Positions 10,361-22,421 are shown, numbered from the stretch's first letter. The stretch is 64,000 bases of DNA from Calliopum simillimum (GCA_951812925.1 OX638370.1:122526897-122590896); one strand, 5' to 3'. A program made the numbers and translations. Notes: a model not told the origin generated them from the sequence alone.

Positions 10361-13300
10361 TTAACCTCTTTTTTGATTAAATCCAACATTGGGTTGATCC
10401 CGTGGTGGTGGAGCTGTGGCCAAATATGCAAGTGCCTTTTGTATTGCTGGTGGTATTGGTGGTGGTGTAGGCAAATGATCACCTTGAGGTTGGAATCCAT
10501 TTTCATCGGCCAGATATGTGATGCGTATGGGTTGACCCTCTGGCGAGGTGTATGAGAAAAAGCCTTGCGCTACCTAAGATAATTAATAATAATTAATTTA
10601 ATTAGAATTCAAAACACAAATGCGCAACAACAATAATACATTATGGAACATTTAAAAACATTAAAAAAAAAAAATACAAACTATTCACAATCCAGACGTC
10701 CAGCCCGAATATCAAAATTATTAAAATTAAGTTTAAAGAGTAAAAGCAAAATAAAATTATTAAAAAAATAAAAAACAAAATAATTTCCAACATAGGACAA
10801 TTCTGTTTTGAGCAAATGATTCCAGAGCCCAAGCAAAACTTATAAATTCTCATGACATTTCTATTACACCGCACGCACGCTCTTTTCTACCGATTCTTCT
10901 GTTTCTGCACAGTTGCATTATCAAATAGTTTGCAAATTAATCGCTAGAGGGCACTTGTGTTCAATTTTTTGTGTTGTGCCCGTGTACCAAAGCACTTTAT
11001 TGTTGCTTCGATTGTTATTTGCAATGTAATTTATTTTGTGTTTTATTTTTTAATGAAAATGCCATCAAGCAACACTGGCGGCTGTTTTGCTTTCAATTTA
11101 TTGTAACGCTTTTTAATGTCACAGCATTTACCGCCCACATTCTATGATGGTGCTGCCATTTAGCAAAATTATTATTGTTGTTGTTTGATGCCAATACAAC
11201 TGCTGAGTAGAAAACAAAGTTTGCTTTATGGGCGTCTATGATGCTTATCTCAACATCTCATCGAAAACTTACAATGAGCAGCATTTACACCGGCACTTCT
11301 GATTCTGCTGCCAATTGGGTTTTTGGTAAATGAATTAAAGTTCATGTCATTTAATTTTGTTTCTTTTTTTAACATCTCGATTGCGGTCCTTAATGTCATG
11401 CTGTCATTTTTAAGTGTAAATGATATTTGTGATGCACTTACCTGTCCCTCAGCATCTGAGCCTGCATTTTTCAGGTAACCCTCTTCTTCTGCTGTTATAC
11501 CATTTCCAGTTTCGTATGAATATTTATAGGATCCATCGAAATTGACTTCTTGCTCTTGTCGTATAATTGGTATGGGTGTTGTGCCCTGGCCCTGTGGTCG
11601 TGCTGCTACCAAACAAAGCAGCATCGTTGATAATGTTATGACAATCTACAAGCAAATTATTTATGAATTACATGGGTGTGATTTTGATTTTTTTTAACAT
11701 TGATATACGGCAAACAGTTTTATATATACGGGGCGCTACATTGTGACTCCTGGGACGTTTTGATATAGAAATTGATGAAACTTTAGTTATAACTATGCTA
11801 TTTCAAGCCTTAAAACGATTAAAACTGTCTCGAAATAAGAAAAAACAAACTCCAACTCCTAAATCTCCTGAGTAAAATGATATGCTTTTTAAAATCGAAA
11901 CTTTGGCATTTTTTTGTTGGGCAAAATGGGTTAATAGATAGGAAAGCAAAAAAATAAATCAAATAAAAATTGAAATAGCCATTTTTGATGTATTTGTCGA
12001 TGCTTATTCTGAATTCGATTTCCTAATTATTTCACTACTTTTGAAATGATATAACAATCTTACGTTATTTTAAGCTATGAAACCGGGAAAAGGGGGGTTG
12101 AAATTTTGCAGTTTTTTCTTCAAATCTCAATTTTATCATAATTATATCGATACGTTCTTTTTTTCGCCGAAATATCTTAAACTAATATAACGAGAAACGT
12201 GTTTTTTAACTTTTTAGGATATATCTCCGAGAATTGGTAATATGTCTTTTAGTCAATGTCTAAGAAATAAGTATTTAAAAAATGCCTAAAATCATGCACA
12301 AAAAAGTTTCAAATTATAACGTCTATAATCTAGATTTAAGCTGTCATCTGCTGTATTAATTGATTTCAACGCTAATTAAGTCACCGTTTTGATGACATTC
12401 TGGCGTTTATCGGAAATAAATTTATTAAACTCATTAGCAATTTAGATCTAATGCCCCAGACAGACGGCAGCTATAATGCACATTACAGATGCAATAATGT
12501 GAAACTTTTTATTGCATGATTTTAGGCATTTCTTAAATACATATGTGGAGTGATTTTTCAAAAGGGCGTAAAACCACTTCCAACCTCGAACAAACCTAAG
12601 GATGCCATCGCCATTACCATGCTAAAATGCATCCTCTAGTCCAAAATTCATCACAAAAAATGCATTTTTCTAAGATAAAATCGTGATCAAAAGTCGCATT
12701 TCAGAACAAAGGGGCTTATTTCCAAATGTTTTTTACTTTTTGCAACTACTGCAAATAGGTTACAGCAAAAATGTTAATGGGATTAGAATCTTTCTTTGGT
12801 CAACTCACTATAATACAGGAGACATTAAAAAAAAATATGTTATTGTAAACAGCCCATAAAAGTTTTTTCTCATTACTGAAAATTTGTTTAACGTGGTTTT
12901 ACGCCCTTTTGAAAAATAACTCCTCATATAAATACAAATGTGAAACGAAAAGAAAACCAAAAACATGAAGTCAGTGCTATGCTTTTTGTCTTTATTCCTT
13001 TTTTCAGATATATTTTTAAGAATTTTTGGAGACATTTTAAAATTTTTCAAAAATATAAAAATTTTAAAAATTTCAAAAATATAAAAAATTTAAAATAAAA
13101 AAAAAGTGTTTAATCAATGTCCAAAAAAATTCTAAAAAAGTTCACACGTATTTCCCAGTCAATTCTAAGTATTTTATGCCTTATACACTTTTTTTATACG
13201 ATGCCTCGCTTTTGAGCAAAAACAGAGTTTAGCCGACAGCGGGCGTTCAATAGCCGACAATTCTCATTTAATGACCGAGTCTCATATTGTGTGTTTACAA

Positions 13301-14385
13301 AATTTATGCATTTTATAGTCTAGTTCAATTTTGCGTAAAGAAGTTTTTTTGAATAATTGATATCTTGTGAGATATGGTCGAAAAACTAAAAATGACCGAA
13401 CATTTTACATCAAAACACCCACTGTATGAAATTTTTTGACATAGTTTATTAAGAAAAGTTACTTGTTTGATATTTTGCTACAATTTTGGTAGTTAAAAAA
13501 ATTGGTTCCTGAAATAGTACACGAGCTATTAATCGGAAACTGAGGAGCCTCTGACAAAAACTTTAGAGGTTAATAAAAACCGTTATGCAGTGTTTATAAA
13601 AAAGTTAACTGATTTAGCTGACTAAGACACTGGCTGAGTATAAAGCGTATAGAATTCAATTTAGAATGCTCATAACTTTGTAAACAGAACTCGTTAAATA
13701 CCATTCGATGGCTTATTTCGCAGGGAAAAAATAGTAGTAAATGCTGGAATTGGTCAAAAAAAGTAGAAGTTTTTTATCCTCTTGAATATAAGGTCTGACT
13801 TCTCCCAAAAAAAAGAAGCATTTATTGAGGGTTATTGTGAAGAAATATTTTCCGTGGAAACTTTGCTCAGACTGCAATGGAGAACGGACGGTAGTCTGAG
13901 AAAAATTCCCCGGGAATATTTATTCATGACGATCACCATTGAGTGGATAAAATAATTTCACAAATGAAACACAACTCTCTAACAACAATCATGGTGGAAT
14001 TTTTAATTCTTTTTTCTTTTTAATTTCAAAACATTTACTTTAGGTACAGGTATATTGAGAGGGATAGGTTTTTAATGACCTTATAGCTTTTTTCGAAGTC
14101 TTCAACTTTTCAATTTTGGCTTTTTTGGTGCAAAGTCTTGCTCCATTGCACAATAATATTTGAACAACAACAATTTCTATATAAACAGGACTTTCGCAGG
14201 TTTTTCTTAATTATTGTTTTCGTTAAGTTTTAAAGCAACTTAAATCGTAAGTTTATTCTTTTAAATCTTTAGTTTTGCCTAAGACTCATTTTTAAATAAT
14301 TTTATATATCACTTTCACAATGTTTTTTTTTTTTGCCTTAGTCCTTTGCTGTCCTTTTTGAATGTACACTTACAATTAACTTCAT
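10361..14385 (-). CDS. RR-1 cuticle protein, three exons with 2.7 kb first intron
   Basis: Coding exons are 14374-14385 (MKLI, then GTAAGT), 11442-11645 (after TTGTAG, ending CAG/GTAAGT) and 10361-10573 (after CTTAG), all phase 0, giving 142 residues. Residues 1 to about 19 form a signal peptide that needs the distant four-codon exon. Then follow ARPQGQ, the lead-in [20 protein letters not shown], and the chitin-binding core [10 protein letters not shown] with [17 protein letters not shown] and TPPPIPPAI, ending in a Pro/Gln-rich tail and KRG. It fits the RR-1 class of extracellular proteins of flexible cuticle; I recall similar Drosophila 49A CPR proteins but cannot verify. Exon 1 is my assignment: it is the site in the intron combining ATG, phase 0 GTAAGT and an upstream TATA box. 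Confidence 0.88.
12353..12453. repeat. 100 bp segment matching 18489-18588 in inverted orientation
   Basis: The reverse complement runs through CTAATGAGTTTAATA, CGCCAGAATGTCATC, AAAACGGTGACTT and GCGTTGAAATCAATTAATAC, with about ten differences from 18489-18588. It lies in the first intron of one cuticle gene and the other copy lies upstream of a second, so it may be a duplicated regulatory segment or a decayed transposon. Confidence 0.7.
12544..12926. mobile_element. MITE-like element with 35 bp inverted ends
   Basis: The left end TGTGGAGTGATTTTTCAAAA with GGGCGTAAAACCAC is mirrored at the right end with two or three differences; TA borders both sides. No coding capacity. Confidence 0.75.
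13827..13938. mobile_element. Short palindromic MITE, diverged copy
   Basis: About 112 bases with inverted ends (GGGTTATTGTGAA ... TTCATGACGATCACC). The centre CTGCAATGGAGAACG and GGTAGTCTGAGAA match the better preserved palindrome at 45898-46004. Confidence 0.65.
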
Positions 14386-14514
14386 TGCAAACACTTTGAT
14401 CCTTGACGCCCGCAACTAATGTTAAACAGAAAAATATCAACGAATTTGTTACTACACACACGCATGCGCAACCGAAAGGAAGTGAAGCAGAACTTTAAGC
14501 TTTAAATTCAAAAC

Positions 14515-14549
14515 TGTGGAGTTGCTGTAATTGAACAGGAATATTTATA
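14515..14549 (-). promoter_or_regulatory. TATA box and start region of the 10361-14385 gene
   Basis: TATAAATA (minus strand, 14542-14549) lies 34 bases before the A of CACAGTT at 14515, the spacing seen in most of the other cuticle genes here. The 5' leader would be about 130 bases. Confidence 0.55.
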
Positions 14550-14817
14550 CCAAGAAAAATTGTTGAAAGCAAAAATTTACTTGAACTTTACATACTTACG
14601 AGTTCTCTACAGCTATGAAAAAACAGGCACCAACAATAAATGCCAACAACAATTTTCATTTAAGCCAAAATGCATAGAATCTGCCACTGAAGAGGCAGAC
14701 TATGTGGTGTAACAACAAAAGAATGAAAAAAGCTTCATACAAACAACAACAGCAACAGCAGCATCAAATAAATTACTAGCACACAAATAGTTTTGGCAGT
14801 TAAAAAATACCGGCATA

Positions 14818-15719
14818 CAGTGGAATGTTTTTCCGAAATATTTTTAAATTTTTAGTTATTGTTCTTTGGCATCAACAATATTGATACCCATTCGCTTTAT
14901 AAAAGCACTAACAATTAGACTGATTAAAATAAAAACGTTTTGGAAATTCCTCGATTACGCTTAAAAATCTGACAGATAGTGTCAAAAAAGAGAACTGAGA
15001 TTGTTTTAAATTTTTTTTGATGGTCATTTATTGGTCGTGCTACGTCAATTAATGCAAAACTCGGCTTGATGCTGTTTTTATTTTATTACGAATTTATGTT
15101 TGAAATTAAGTGTTAATTATTGTAATTTGTTTACTAGCCGAATGGAGTAAAAACTATGATGCGTATTTTTGACCCTGTGGAACCTTTAATCAACCACATA
15201 TCAGTTTTCAGCTAAAATACCCACAAAAAACGTATTTTCGAAATTTCACCCCACTGTAAAACTCTAAATTTTGATTTAGGACAAAACTTGTTGTTCTAAG
15301 GTCATCATGAAATCAAGGAAGGAATAATTTTCAAGACCATCTTACATATTGTTACAACGGGTCTTTTGACCACCATTTAAAAAGTGTTATAATGGGTTAA
15401 AGTGTTCAACGGACATAATTTACGGAAATTTTCACTAGGGGCCACAAAAGACGAGAAATGTTTAAAACTTCAGAATAATGAGTAAAAAAGTAATAAAAAT
15501 GTTAAAGGTATGAAAGCGAAAAATCGGATATATCGCCGAGCATTCGAAAATACGTTTTTGAAAAAAATCTAAGCTCTCTTTTTTGTCACCTTCTTTCAGA
15601 TTTTTGGCATAATCGTAGAATTTCCAAAAATGTTTTTTTTTTTGTTTCTAATAGTGGCATCATTCTCTTAAGTAGCGAAATTATTCGTGATTAAAATAAT
15701 GAAGTTTTTGGTCCCACTG
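14818..15719. mobile_element. Candidate element with 100 bp inverted arms
   Basis: 14905-15005 and 15565-15665 are inverted copies with many differences (shared TTTTGGAAATTC, AAAAATCTGA, CAAAAAAGAGA). The outer limits CAGTGG ... CCACTG are suggested only by short similarity. No coding capacity is seen. The flank to 17660 (15720-17660) shows nothing I recognise. Confidence 0.5.
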
Positions 15720-17667
15720 TGCTGTTGAGAAAACAAAACCTACAGCATATAAAACGCTCATGCTGATGACAACGGAGTTGGTAAAAGCCAAAAATTATAA
15801 GTTAAAACCCACAGCGAAGACAACAACCAAAGTTAAAAGGTAAAAAATCCTAAATTTCAGCTGACTCAGGTACGAATATAACATTCAAATGAAATGAATA
15901 AAGAAGTTATTGCTGTAGCAGCAACAAATGCTCAACTGTGTTGTTGTAATGTAGGTGAAGTCGGTTTTTGTTGTGATCATCATTCGCTTTTGAACTTAAA
16001 AGCTTTTCGATCTGTGGCTTAATGCCACTTTGACCGCAGTAACATTTTTGAATATCATTAAATTTATTGGCCACATTAGAACAGCAACGAGTGGCATAAA
16101 TAAAGACAGCTTCTTTGCTAAAGAATTTACTAAGTATCTTTCGATTATTTTTAATAGCAACGTGGGCATCATCGCAAGCCGCCCTGTTCTTGAGTTATAC
16201 CCAACTGCAAGAGTTTAGCGGCAACAGTGAACATTTGCTGTGGCAATTAGTTTTGCAATTTGTAATCATATGTCATTCTTTGAATTGAATAATATGTTTG
16301 TTTTTTCATACATACAAACTTTCCTAATACAAATGTTGGATTAACTGGTCATAAACATTATGCTTACATATTTATTTGGCTTAAATGATGGTAACTAATA
16401 GGAATAATGCTTTCAAAGATTTTTAGAGTTAATTGCAATTCGATTTTTCAAGGTTTATTTTTAACGCTACAACATATTTAAAAGCCTATAAATCGGATTT
16501 GAACCTCTAATAAATTTTTGAAATTTCTCATCTACATGACTTCGTTGCAGTATACCTATGTACAATACAATAAGTATCATACATAGATATTTGTACTTTA
16601 GGTTTCTCTCTTAAATAAAATGAGCCAAGAAGATTTCATCCTGCTATGCTGCAAATTTTCTACTTTGTTTTGTAGACTCAACTACCAACAACAGATATGC
16701 TTTTTTGCTGGTACAACGATATCATGAAAATGTCAATCACCTTTTTACGAGCTTCTCAAGGAAACAAAAAAAAAAACATCACTGAAAAAAAAAAAAAACA
16801 ATCTGCATAATTCGTAGACAAAAGTGATTAACGATGCGCTGCCTGTAGCTATTTGAGCTGCTGCGCACCGGAAGATAACACGTGAGATTACGCTCAAAAT
16901 ACTTTGTAGATCTGTGAATATACAGAACATCAGAAGAAACTAAAAATAAAACCCTTACACGCGAACAAGAAAATATTTGATTCCCAGCTGAGTAGGTTGA
17001 ATACTTGAAATAATAAACATAAGTAATGTCCGCAAATGCATGAAATAATTTAATTTCTCTTTTTGCAAGAATTTTTATGTTTCATTTGGCTTATGGAAAA
17101 ACATATTGTCTAATAACAAAAAAAATTTACTTGAGAACAGTACGAATAAACTAAATTTATTTTCTTATCTACATTCTGGTGAACTGCGACGTGCACGGAA
17201 TGGATATTACAAAACTTCTTTATTTATCAAAAGATTTCATTATCATTCTTTGGACGTGGCTTAGACTGAGCCAATTCCTGTGTTATTCCTGAATTAAATA
17301 AATAAAGATAACCTTTAGAGTGTAGTGATTAGATTCAACTACTGCGAAACTCTTTTGCAGTCTTGGATGATGATTTTTGTTTAAAGAGGTGCTATAGACG
17401 TGATAGTCAGTGCATGTTTAAAAAATGTCCATTCTGGTTTGCAATTGGACAGTGCCGTACGTAAATGTTATCTGAAGAAAAAAAGAAACGCAGACAGAAA
17501 AGTGCTTACACTTTTAAGGCACTCTGGCGTTTCGGTTATTCCAGGGATTTAGTAGATTTCCTTAAATTTTTCAATAACTTTCGCGTAATGGAATTTGTTT
17601 TTTAATGAAAACTTAAAAATTTATTTTTTCAATTGAGATAGTTTATTTTTTTTTTCATAAAGCAAGC

Positions 17668-17673
17668 TTTATT
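17668..17673 (-). other. Candidate polyadenylation signal of the 17704-18124 gene
   Basis: AATAAA on the minus strand about 30 bases past the stop codon. Confidence 0.65.
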
Positions 17674-17703
17674 CTACAGAACATTAAATCTATGACACTT
17701 TGC

Positions 17704-18124
17704 TTAAGCATCCTTGGTTGGATGGGCTTGAATATAAGCGATGGCTCTGAGGATATATTCTGGAATTGGTGGTGGAGTTGGCAACAATGGGCTACTTGGA
17801 TCGGGATGATAGCCGGTTTCATCAGCAACATAGGTCAATTTGATGTGTTCGCCTTCGGGTGAGACATATTCATATGCACCATTAACAACCCATTCATCGT
17901 GTTCCTTCAGCTGGCCTTCTTGTGAAATTTTAACATCCTTGTCGGTATCAAACCCATATTTGAAGTTGTCAACATTCACTTCGGAGTACTCCTTAACAAC
18001 ATTGGATTCTTCGTTGGCAAAAGCCATGGCCAAAAGGCAAGCAAAAACGATCTGTAAGGAATGGTTCGAGTTGATTAAGGGATCTTTTATTCCTTTTCCA
18101 CTTAATACTTACGAAAAATTTCAT
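17704..18124 (-). CDS. RR-1 cuticle protein (paralogue 1)
   Basis: Exon 1 is 18113-18124 (MKFF, then GTAAGT); exon 2 is 17704-18051 (after TTACAG); the intron is 61 bases. The 119-residue product has a signal peptide of 16 residues (MKFFIVFACLLAMAFA), an acidic lead-in with FKYGFDTDKD, and the chitin-binding consensus [21 protein letters not shown] and [12 protein letters not shown]. It should be an exported structural cuticle protein, RR-1 type by sequence. It is closest in the window to the 22422 gene and faces away from it, so the two form a divergent pair with promoters 4.1 kb apart. The Asp-rich DTDKD replaces the ELDN of its paralogues. Confidence 0.95.
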
Positions 18125-18165
18125 TTTGTTGCTGCTAGTTTATTCAAAGAACAATCTATTGATTA

Positions 18166-18202
18166 ACTGATAACTTTTCAAATTCGACTGCGTCTTTTTA
18201 TA
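18166..18202 (-). promoter_or_regulatory. TATA box and TCAGT initiator of the 17704-18124 gene
   Basis: TATAAAAA (minus strand, 18195-18202) with an exact TCAGT initiator at 18166-18170; from the first T of the TATA box to the initiator A is 34 bases. Confidence 0.8.
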
Positions 18203-18488
18203 CAAAAAAACCGAAAATGCAAAATGGAACCTGTTGATGCGCATAAAATCCTTAATATTTGCGATTAAACTCAAACTGTATGCAGATTTCATCACTGGGA
18301 AAGGAAACAATGAAACATTTTAATTAAAATCGAGTTTGGCGCAAGAATTGAATAAATATCATCATCACATAAATATATTTAACGTCGGTGCTGCATTTTA
18401 TTGTTTTTTTTTTTTAAATTCGCATCATTGTTGTTGTTGCTTTCCTGAGCATTTGCGTGCAAAATCAAAATTTTTATATTTGGCTTAG

Positions 18489-18588
18489 ATCGAAATTGCT
18501 AATGAGTTTAATAGATTTATGCCCGATAAGCGCCAGAATGTCATCAAAACGGTGACTTTATTAGCGTTGAAATCAATTAATACTTCTC
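18489..18588. repeat. 100 bp segment matching 12353-12453 in inverted orientation
   Basis: See 12353-12453. It lies about 290 bases upstream of the TATA box of the 17704-18124 gene. The remainder of 18203-18997 is AT-rich and unremarkable. Confidence 0.7.
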
Positions 18589-18997
18589 ATGCCGGCATAA
18601 TTAAAAAGCAATGATGCAATTTTATTAAAATTTGGATAGAGTTTTTTGCATTTAATACAAAAAGAATTTCTTTGCATTTTAGTTTTTTATTAAAATTGTG
18701 AACTATAAATAAAAAAAAACATTTGTTTGATTTATTGGGCACTTAATGTGATATCATTCAAAAATAAATTATAAATTTAAAAAATAAATTGAAAAATATG
18801 TAGACTTAACCTGTTTATTTAAAATAAATAACGTAATAAAATAAATAATGATAACTTAATTTGACATAACAATTGATCTATTTATGCGCTCCGATTCTTT
18901 GAGGCTATAATCGCGCATTATCTCTGGGTTATTTTGCAAAACAAATGAGAATACTTTATTATCATGATCTAGCATATTATTGTGAATGATCAATATA

Positions 18998-19654
18998 CAG
19001 CCTTGGCCAAAAGTATAAGGCACCCCATAAAAAGGCATAATGCACGTTTTTCGAATTGAGTAATGAATAAATGTTTCTCATTAATACGATGTAGGGTTCA
19101 TTAAATATTACATAAAATAATAAGCGGCATTTTTAAGGTCATAAAACAAATGGTGACCAAAAAACAAGGGCTCGGTTTTTTCGGCTATTTATCGGTGAAT
19201 ATTTTTAAAATTTTTTTTTTTTCGGAGTAAAAAGGCTTTTATTTCTGGTTTAGTCACAAATTTTACATATAATTGATTTTACAATGCCAAAAATAAGTGA
19301 CAAAAGTTAGAAAAAGAATAGTAAATTAGCTAAAAGTATAAAACACACCACAATTTTCCATTGATTTCCAAATTTTGCCACTTTTTTTTGGCATTGTAAA
19401 ATCAATTAGTTGTCAAATTTGTCACTAAACCAGAAATAAAAGTTTTTTTACTCCGATAAAAAGCCGAAAAAACCGAGCCCTTGTTTTTTGGTCTCCATTT
19501 GTTTAATGACCTTAAAAATGCCGCTTATTATTTTATGTAATGTTTAATGAACCCTACATCGTATTAATGAGAAACATTTATTCATTACTCAATTAAATAG
19601 AAAAACGTGCATTATGCCTTTTTATTGGGAGCCTTACACTTTTGGCCAAGGCTG
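18998..19654. mobile_element. Hairpin element with Tc1-like ends
   Basis: The interval is a long inverted repeat. It starts CAGCCTTGGCCAAAAGT and ends with the exact reverse complement; inner arms such as AAGGGCTCGGTTTTTTCGGC are mirrored, with the centre near 19328 and arms of about 300 bases. TA flanks both ends (18996-18997, 19655-19656), as in Tc1/mariner insertions. No transposase. Confidence 0.85.
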
Positions 19655-19972
19655 TACATGGTGTAATGCATAAGCTTACGTAGCTTTTGGGAGGTTATAG
19701 AGGAAGCCTAGACAAACAAAAAATTGCACCTGGCGGGGTCTGGAGTTTACCCCTGAGGAGTTATAGGAAAAAACTGATTTTCTGACTTGTTCACAAAAAA
19801 ATAATTTCTTGGGTCACCTTAACGTTCTTAAGAAAATTTTTCTATGCAAAACTATTGTCTAGTTTTATAAGGTTTCAAGGAATGCATGTAGTTTATAGGG
19901 TTGAAAAGAACTTCATGAAGTTCTGGAACTTCAAATTAAAAGGTTTATTGCGAAAAAGTGCTTACAGATGTA
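19655..19972. other. Spacer, nothing identified
   Basis: No gene is seen. An 18 bp perfect palindrome (AGAACTTCATGAAGTTCT, near 19907) lies here, probably part of the adjacent mariner copy's 3' region. Confidence 0.4.
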
Positions 19973-20465
19973 TTATTCAAAGTATTGTCCGTCGCTAGCG
20001 ACAACTTTCTCCCATCTTTCCGGCAATTTTCGGATCCCGGCTCGAAAAAAGGAGTCCTCTTTTGACGCTATCCATGAAGCAATCCATTTTTCCAATTCTT
20101 CGAAGGATTGAAAATGTTGATCTGCCAGGCCGTGTGCCATCGAACGGAATAGGTGGAAGTCAGAAGGAGCGACATCTGGGGAATACGGCGGGTGGGGCAA
20201 GACTTCCCATTTCAGCGTTTCCAGGTACTTTTTGACCACTTTTGCGACGTGAGGCCGAGCATTGTCGTGTTGGAGGATGACTTTGTCATGTCGCTCTTGA
20301 TATTGTGGCCGCTTTTCTTTTAGCGCGCGACGTTCTTTCACTCAGAGCAGCATCACCGTAAGTTTCTGAGAGCATTCGATGCGCTTCAGCTGCATTTTTT
20401 TTCGAATTGTAACAGAAAAGTAAAACTTCCCGCAAATGGCGAGAATTGGGCACATAAACGGACAT
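19973..20465 (-). mobile_element. mariner transposase relic with large internal deletion
   Basis: The N-terminal piece starts at 20465 (MSVYVPNSRHLREVLLFCY, ending GDAALSERT) and is joined near 20340, out of frame, to an intact C-terminal piece ending at 19973. The latter has LQHDNARPH and PPYSPDVAPSDFHLF, the second and third acidic residues of the D,D34D catalytic triad, and ends KLPERWEKVVASDGQYFE. A mariner transposase is about 345 residues; here about half is lost, including the first catalytic Asp and most of the DNA-binding domain. The copy is therefore inactive. Terminal repeats were not identified with confidence. Confidence 0.93.
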
Positions 20466-22351
20466 TTTCGAGCGTGAATAATACATAAACAAGAACAACT
20501 GTCACTGAAACGGCGATGACAATTCGTTAGGCACTGTCCACACTCACTTTAAAGGCATTATCATCTATGTATTTCAACCAGCCTCAGCCGGTACAGCCAC
20601 CTATCGGAAAACGGCGGAAGCAAAGTTGTACACCCAATATATTCATTTTATTCTCTACTTTTTGACGTTGATTGCCATTTTAGTATGAAAAAACTCAAAT
20701 TATAATTGTAATTTATTTTAGAACCCTCGTTAAATTTTCTTCAATTCAGTAAAACACTTGACAAAACAATTTTTGATATAAAGTCAGAAAGAAATTCTAC
20801 AAGAGCAAATTTAATTCAGAAGAATTTCTTATATTTTAGAGAGGAAATACTTTTGCCTAAAAATCGCTGACATTTCAAAAAAATATATCTGCAAAGAAAA
20901 AAACAGAGTATTTTTCCTGACTTCAAGTCAAAACATTGGAGTGACAAATGTGCTACTAAATTAAAGAAATTTTAATGAGGTTTCCAAATAAAAATAAAAA
21001 AGGGTGTGTTAATAAGACTTTTTTCGAACTAAAAGTTACATATGAAAAAGTTTTTTCCAAAATATTAGGAAGAAGAAGGAATTTGGTTTTTAAACAAGTT
21101 AAAAAGACGTCCGGTCCAACACAATTTTTTATTAGGCTTGGCCTCCTCTGTCAGCTCCCAGAAGCCTTGTGATGTTAACATTTACACTTTGTAGGTAGAA
21201 AACACAAAAAATTTGGCGGTACCCTGTTAACAAGAAGCAGTGCAATGCTGCGAAACGGCTGAGATACTATTACACTAAAAAAAAACAAAATTCATTAGAT
21301 CTGTCGAATTAAAGTTGCAAAAATATGGCATATGTATTTTTGAAAAATATTGAATTGTGAGTGTAGCGTTCTGCGTTTCAACAGCCTTCGATAGTGTGCT
21401 CTTATAACCAAAATACAACCATGTACTCATAGCAAATGTGAGTGGATAGGACATATTCTTCTCGGAAACCAGTCAGTTAAGTTGTAGCTTCGTAACGGAG
21501 TTCACAACTTGGTAGAGAACGCTTTGAACCAAAAGTCATTAAAAAAGTAATCTAAAAATGGTGTGGAGAGATTAAAGTCAACACAAAAATTGCATTCGAA
21601 CGAGACGATTCATATTGTTCCTTTCCACCCCTAGTAGTTACAGGATCTTACTCACAATACAATATAGTTTGACTGTAAGGCACATGATCTATGAAATCAT
21701 TTTTGTTTCTCTCTTAAAAAAAAAAAAACACAAGCAAGAATTTATTTATAGATTTTTTAAAGTAAAGGTTAAAAATACTTTCACTCAAAACAAAAGACTT
21801 AAGCAACAAACTCGATCGCAACAAATTCAGCGCCAGCAAAAACAAAATATATTGCATACTTTCAGGATAAAATATAAAACTCATTTTTGAAGCCCATACA
21901 TCTTTTTGCATAAATTTTCAAAATCACATCTGGTTTTTGACATAAAAATCAACACAGCAGGCACTAATGGTCAATAAAGCGGTGATAAACAACATCGTTA
22001 ACAATTTAACTAACACAGCAACAACAAACACCAAACAAATTGAATAAAAGCCGCTTAAAGCCTTTAAGAGCAATTAAAATTTCAAGCAGATCATTATCTA
22101 CACATTTTAGTATCGAAAATACAAATTTAAATCTATTTGCTATGATACCCCAAAATCAGCACACATGATGATTATGATGACTGTAAAAATGCAAATAAAG
22201 AAATTTTATGCAAAGATTAAAATAAACGAAACCAGAATTTCAGCACGTCACGGTTGAATGAAATTTATTAGAAATCATTTGCAACAAGTTTGTCAACTAT
22301 TTTGTAAGAAATTCACAAGTTTTTGGTAAAAAGTTCTTAATTTTATTTTAC
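20466..22351. other. Intergenic, nothing identified
   Basis: About 1.9 kb upstream of the 22422 gene, AT-rich. I see no gene, clear repeat or RNA. Confidence 0.5.
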
Positions 22352-22388
22352 TATAAATATTAAACCATCCAGTTGGTATTTCATCAGT
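22352..22388 (+). promoter_or_regulatory. TATA box and TCAGT initiator of the 22422-22885 gene
   Basis: TATAAATA at 22352-22359 and TCAGTT at 22384, with the initiator A at 22386, 34 bases from the first T of the TATA box. The ATG follows 36 bases later. Confidence 0.8.
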
Positions 22389-22421
22389 TAAACTTGTGAG
22401 CTATTCTGACTTGAAAACAAA

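Larger units (their letters stand above)
11646..14373 (-). other. Large first intron containing MITE-like insertions
   Basis: The intron carries a palindromic element at 12544-12926, a 100 bp segment at 12353-12453 with an inverted match at 18489-18588, and a short palindrome at 13827-13938. The rest shows nothing I recognise. Confidence 0.7.

Noticed and set aside
14591..14663. Alternative first exon for the 10361-14385 gene (MKIVVGIYCWCLFFHSC, then GTAAGT)
   Set aside because: It is open and has a donor, but it lies upstream of the TATA box at 14542-14549, and MKLI at 14374-14385 gives the same four-codon exon seen in the paralogues.
17840..18166. Plus-strand open frame of 108 codons
   Set aside because: Antisense to the 17704-18124 cuticle gene; the minus strand has the domain, splice sites, TATA box and polyadenylation signal.
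19905..19932. GAA/TTC alternation resembling a heat-shock element
   Set aside because: GAA and TTC are one base apart instead of two inside each pair; it is more likely a palindrome in the mariner 3' region.
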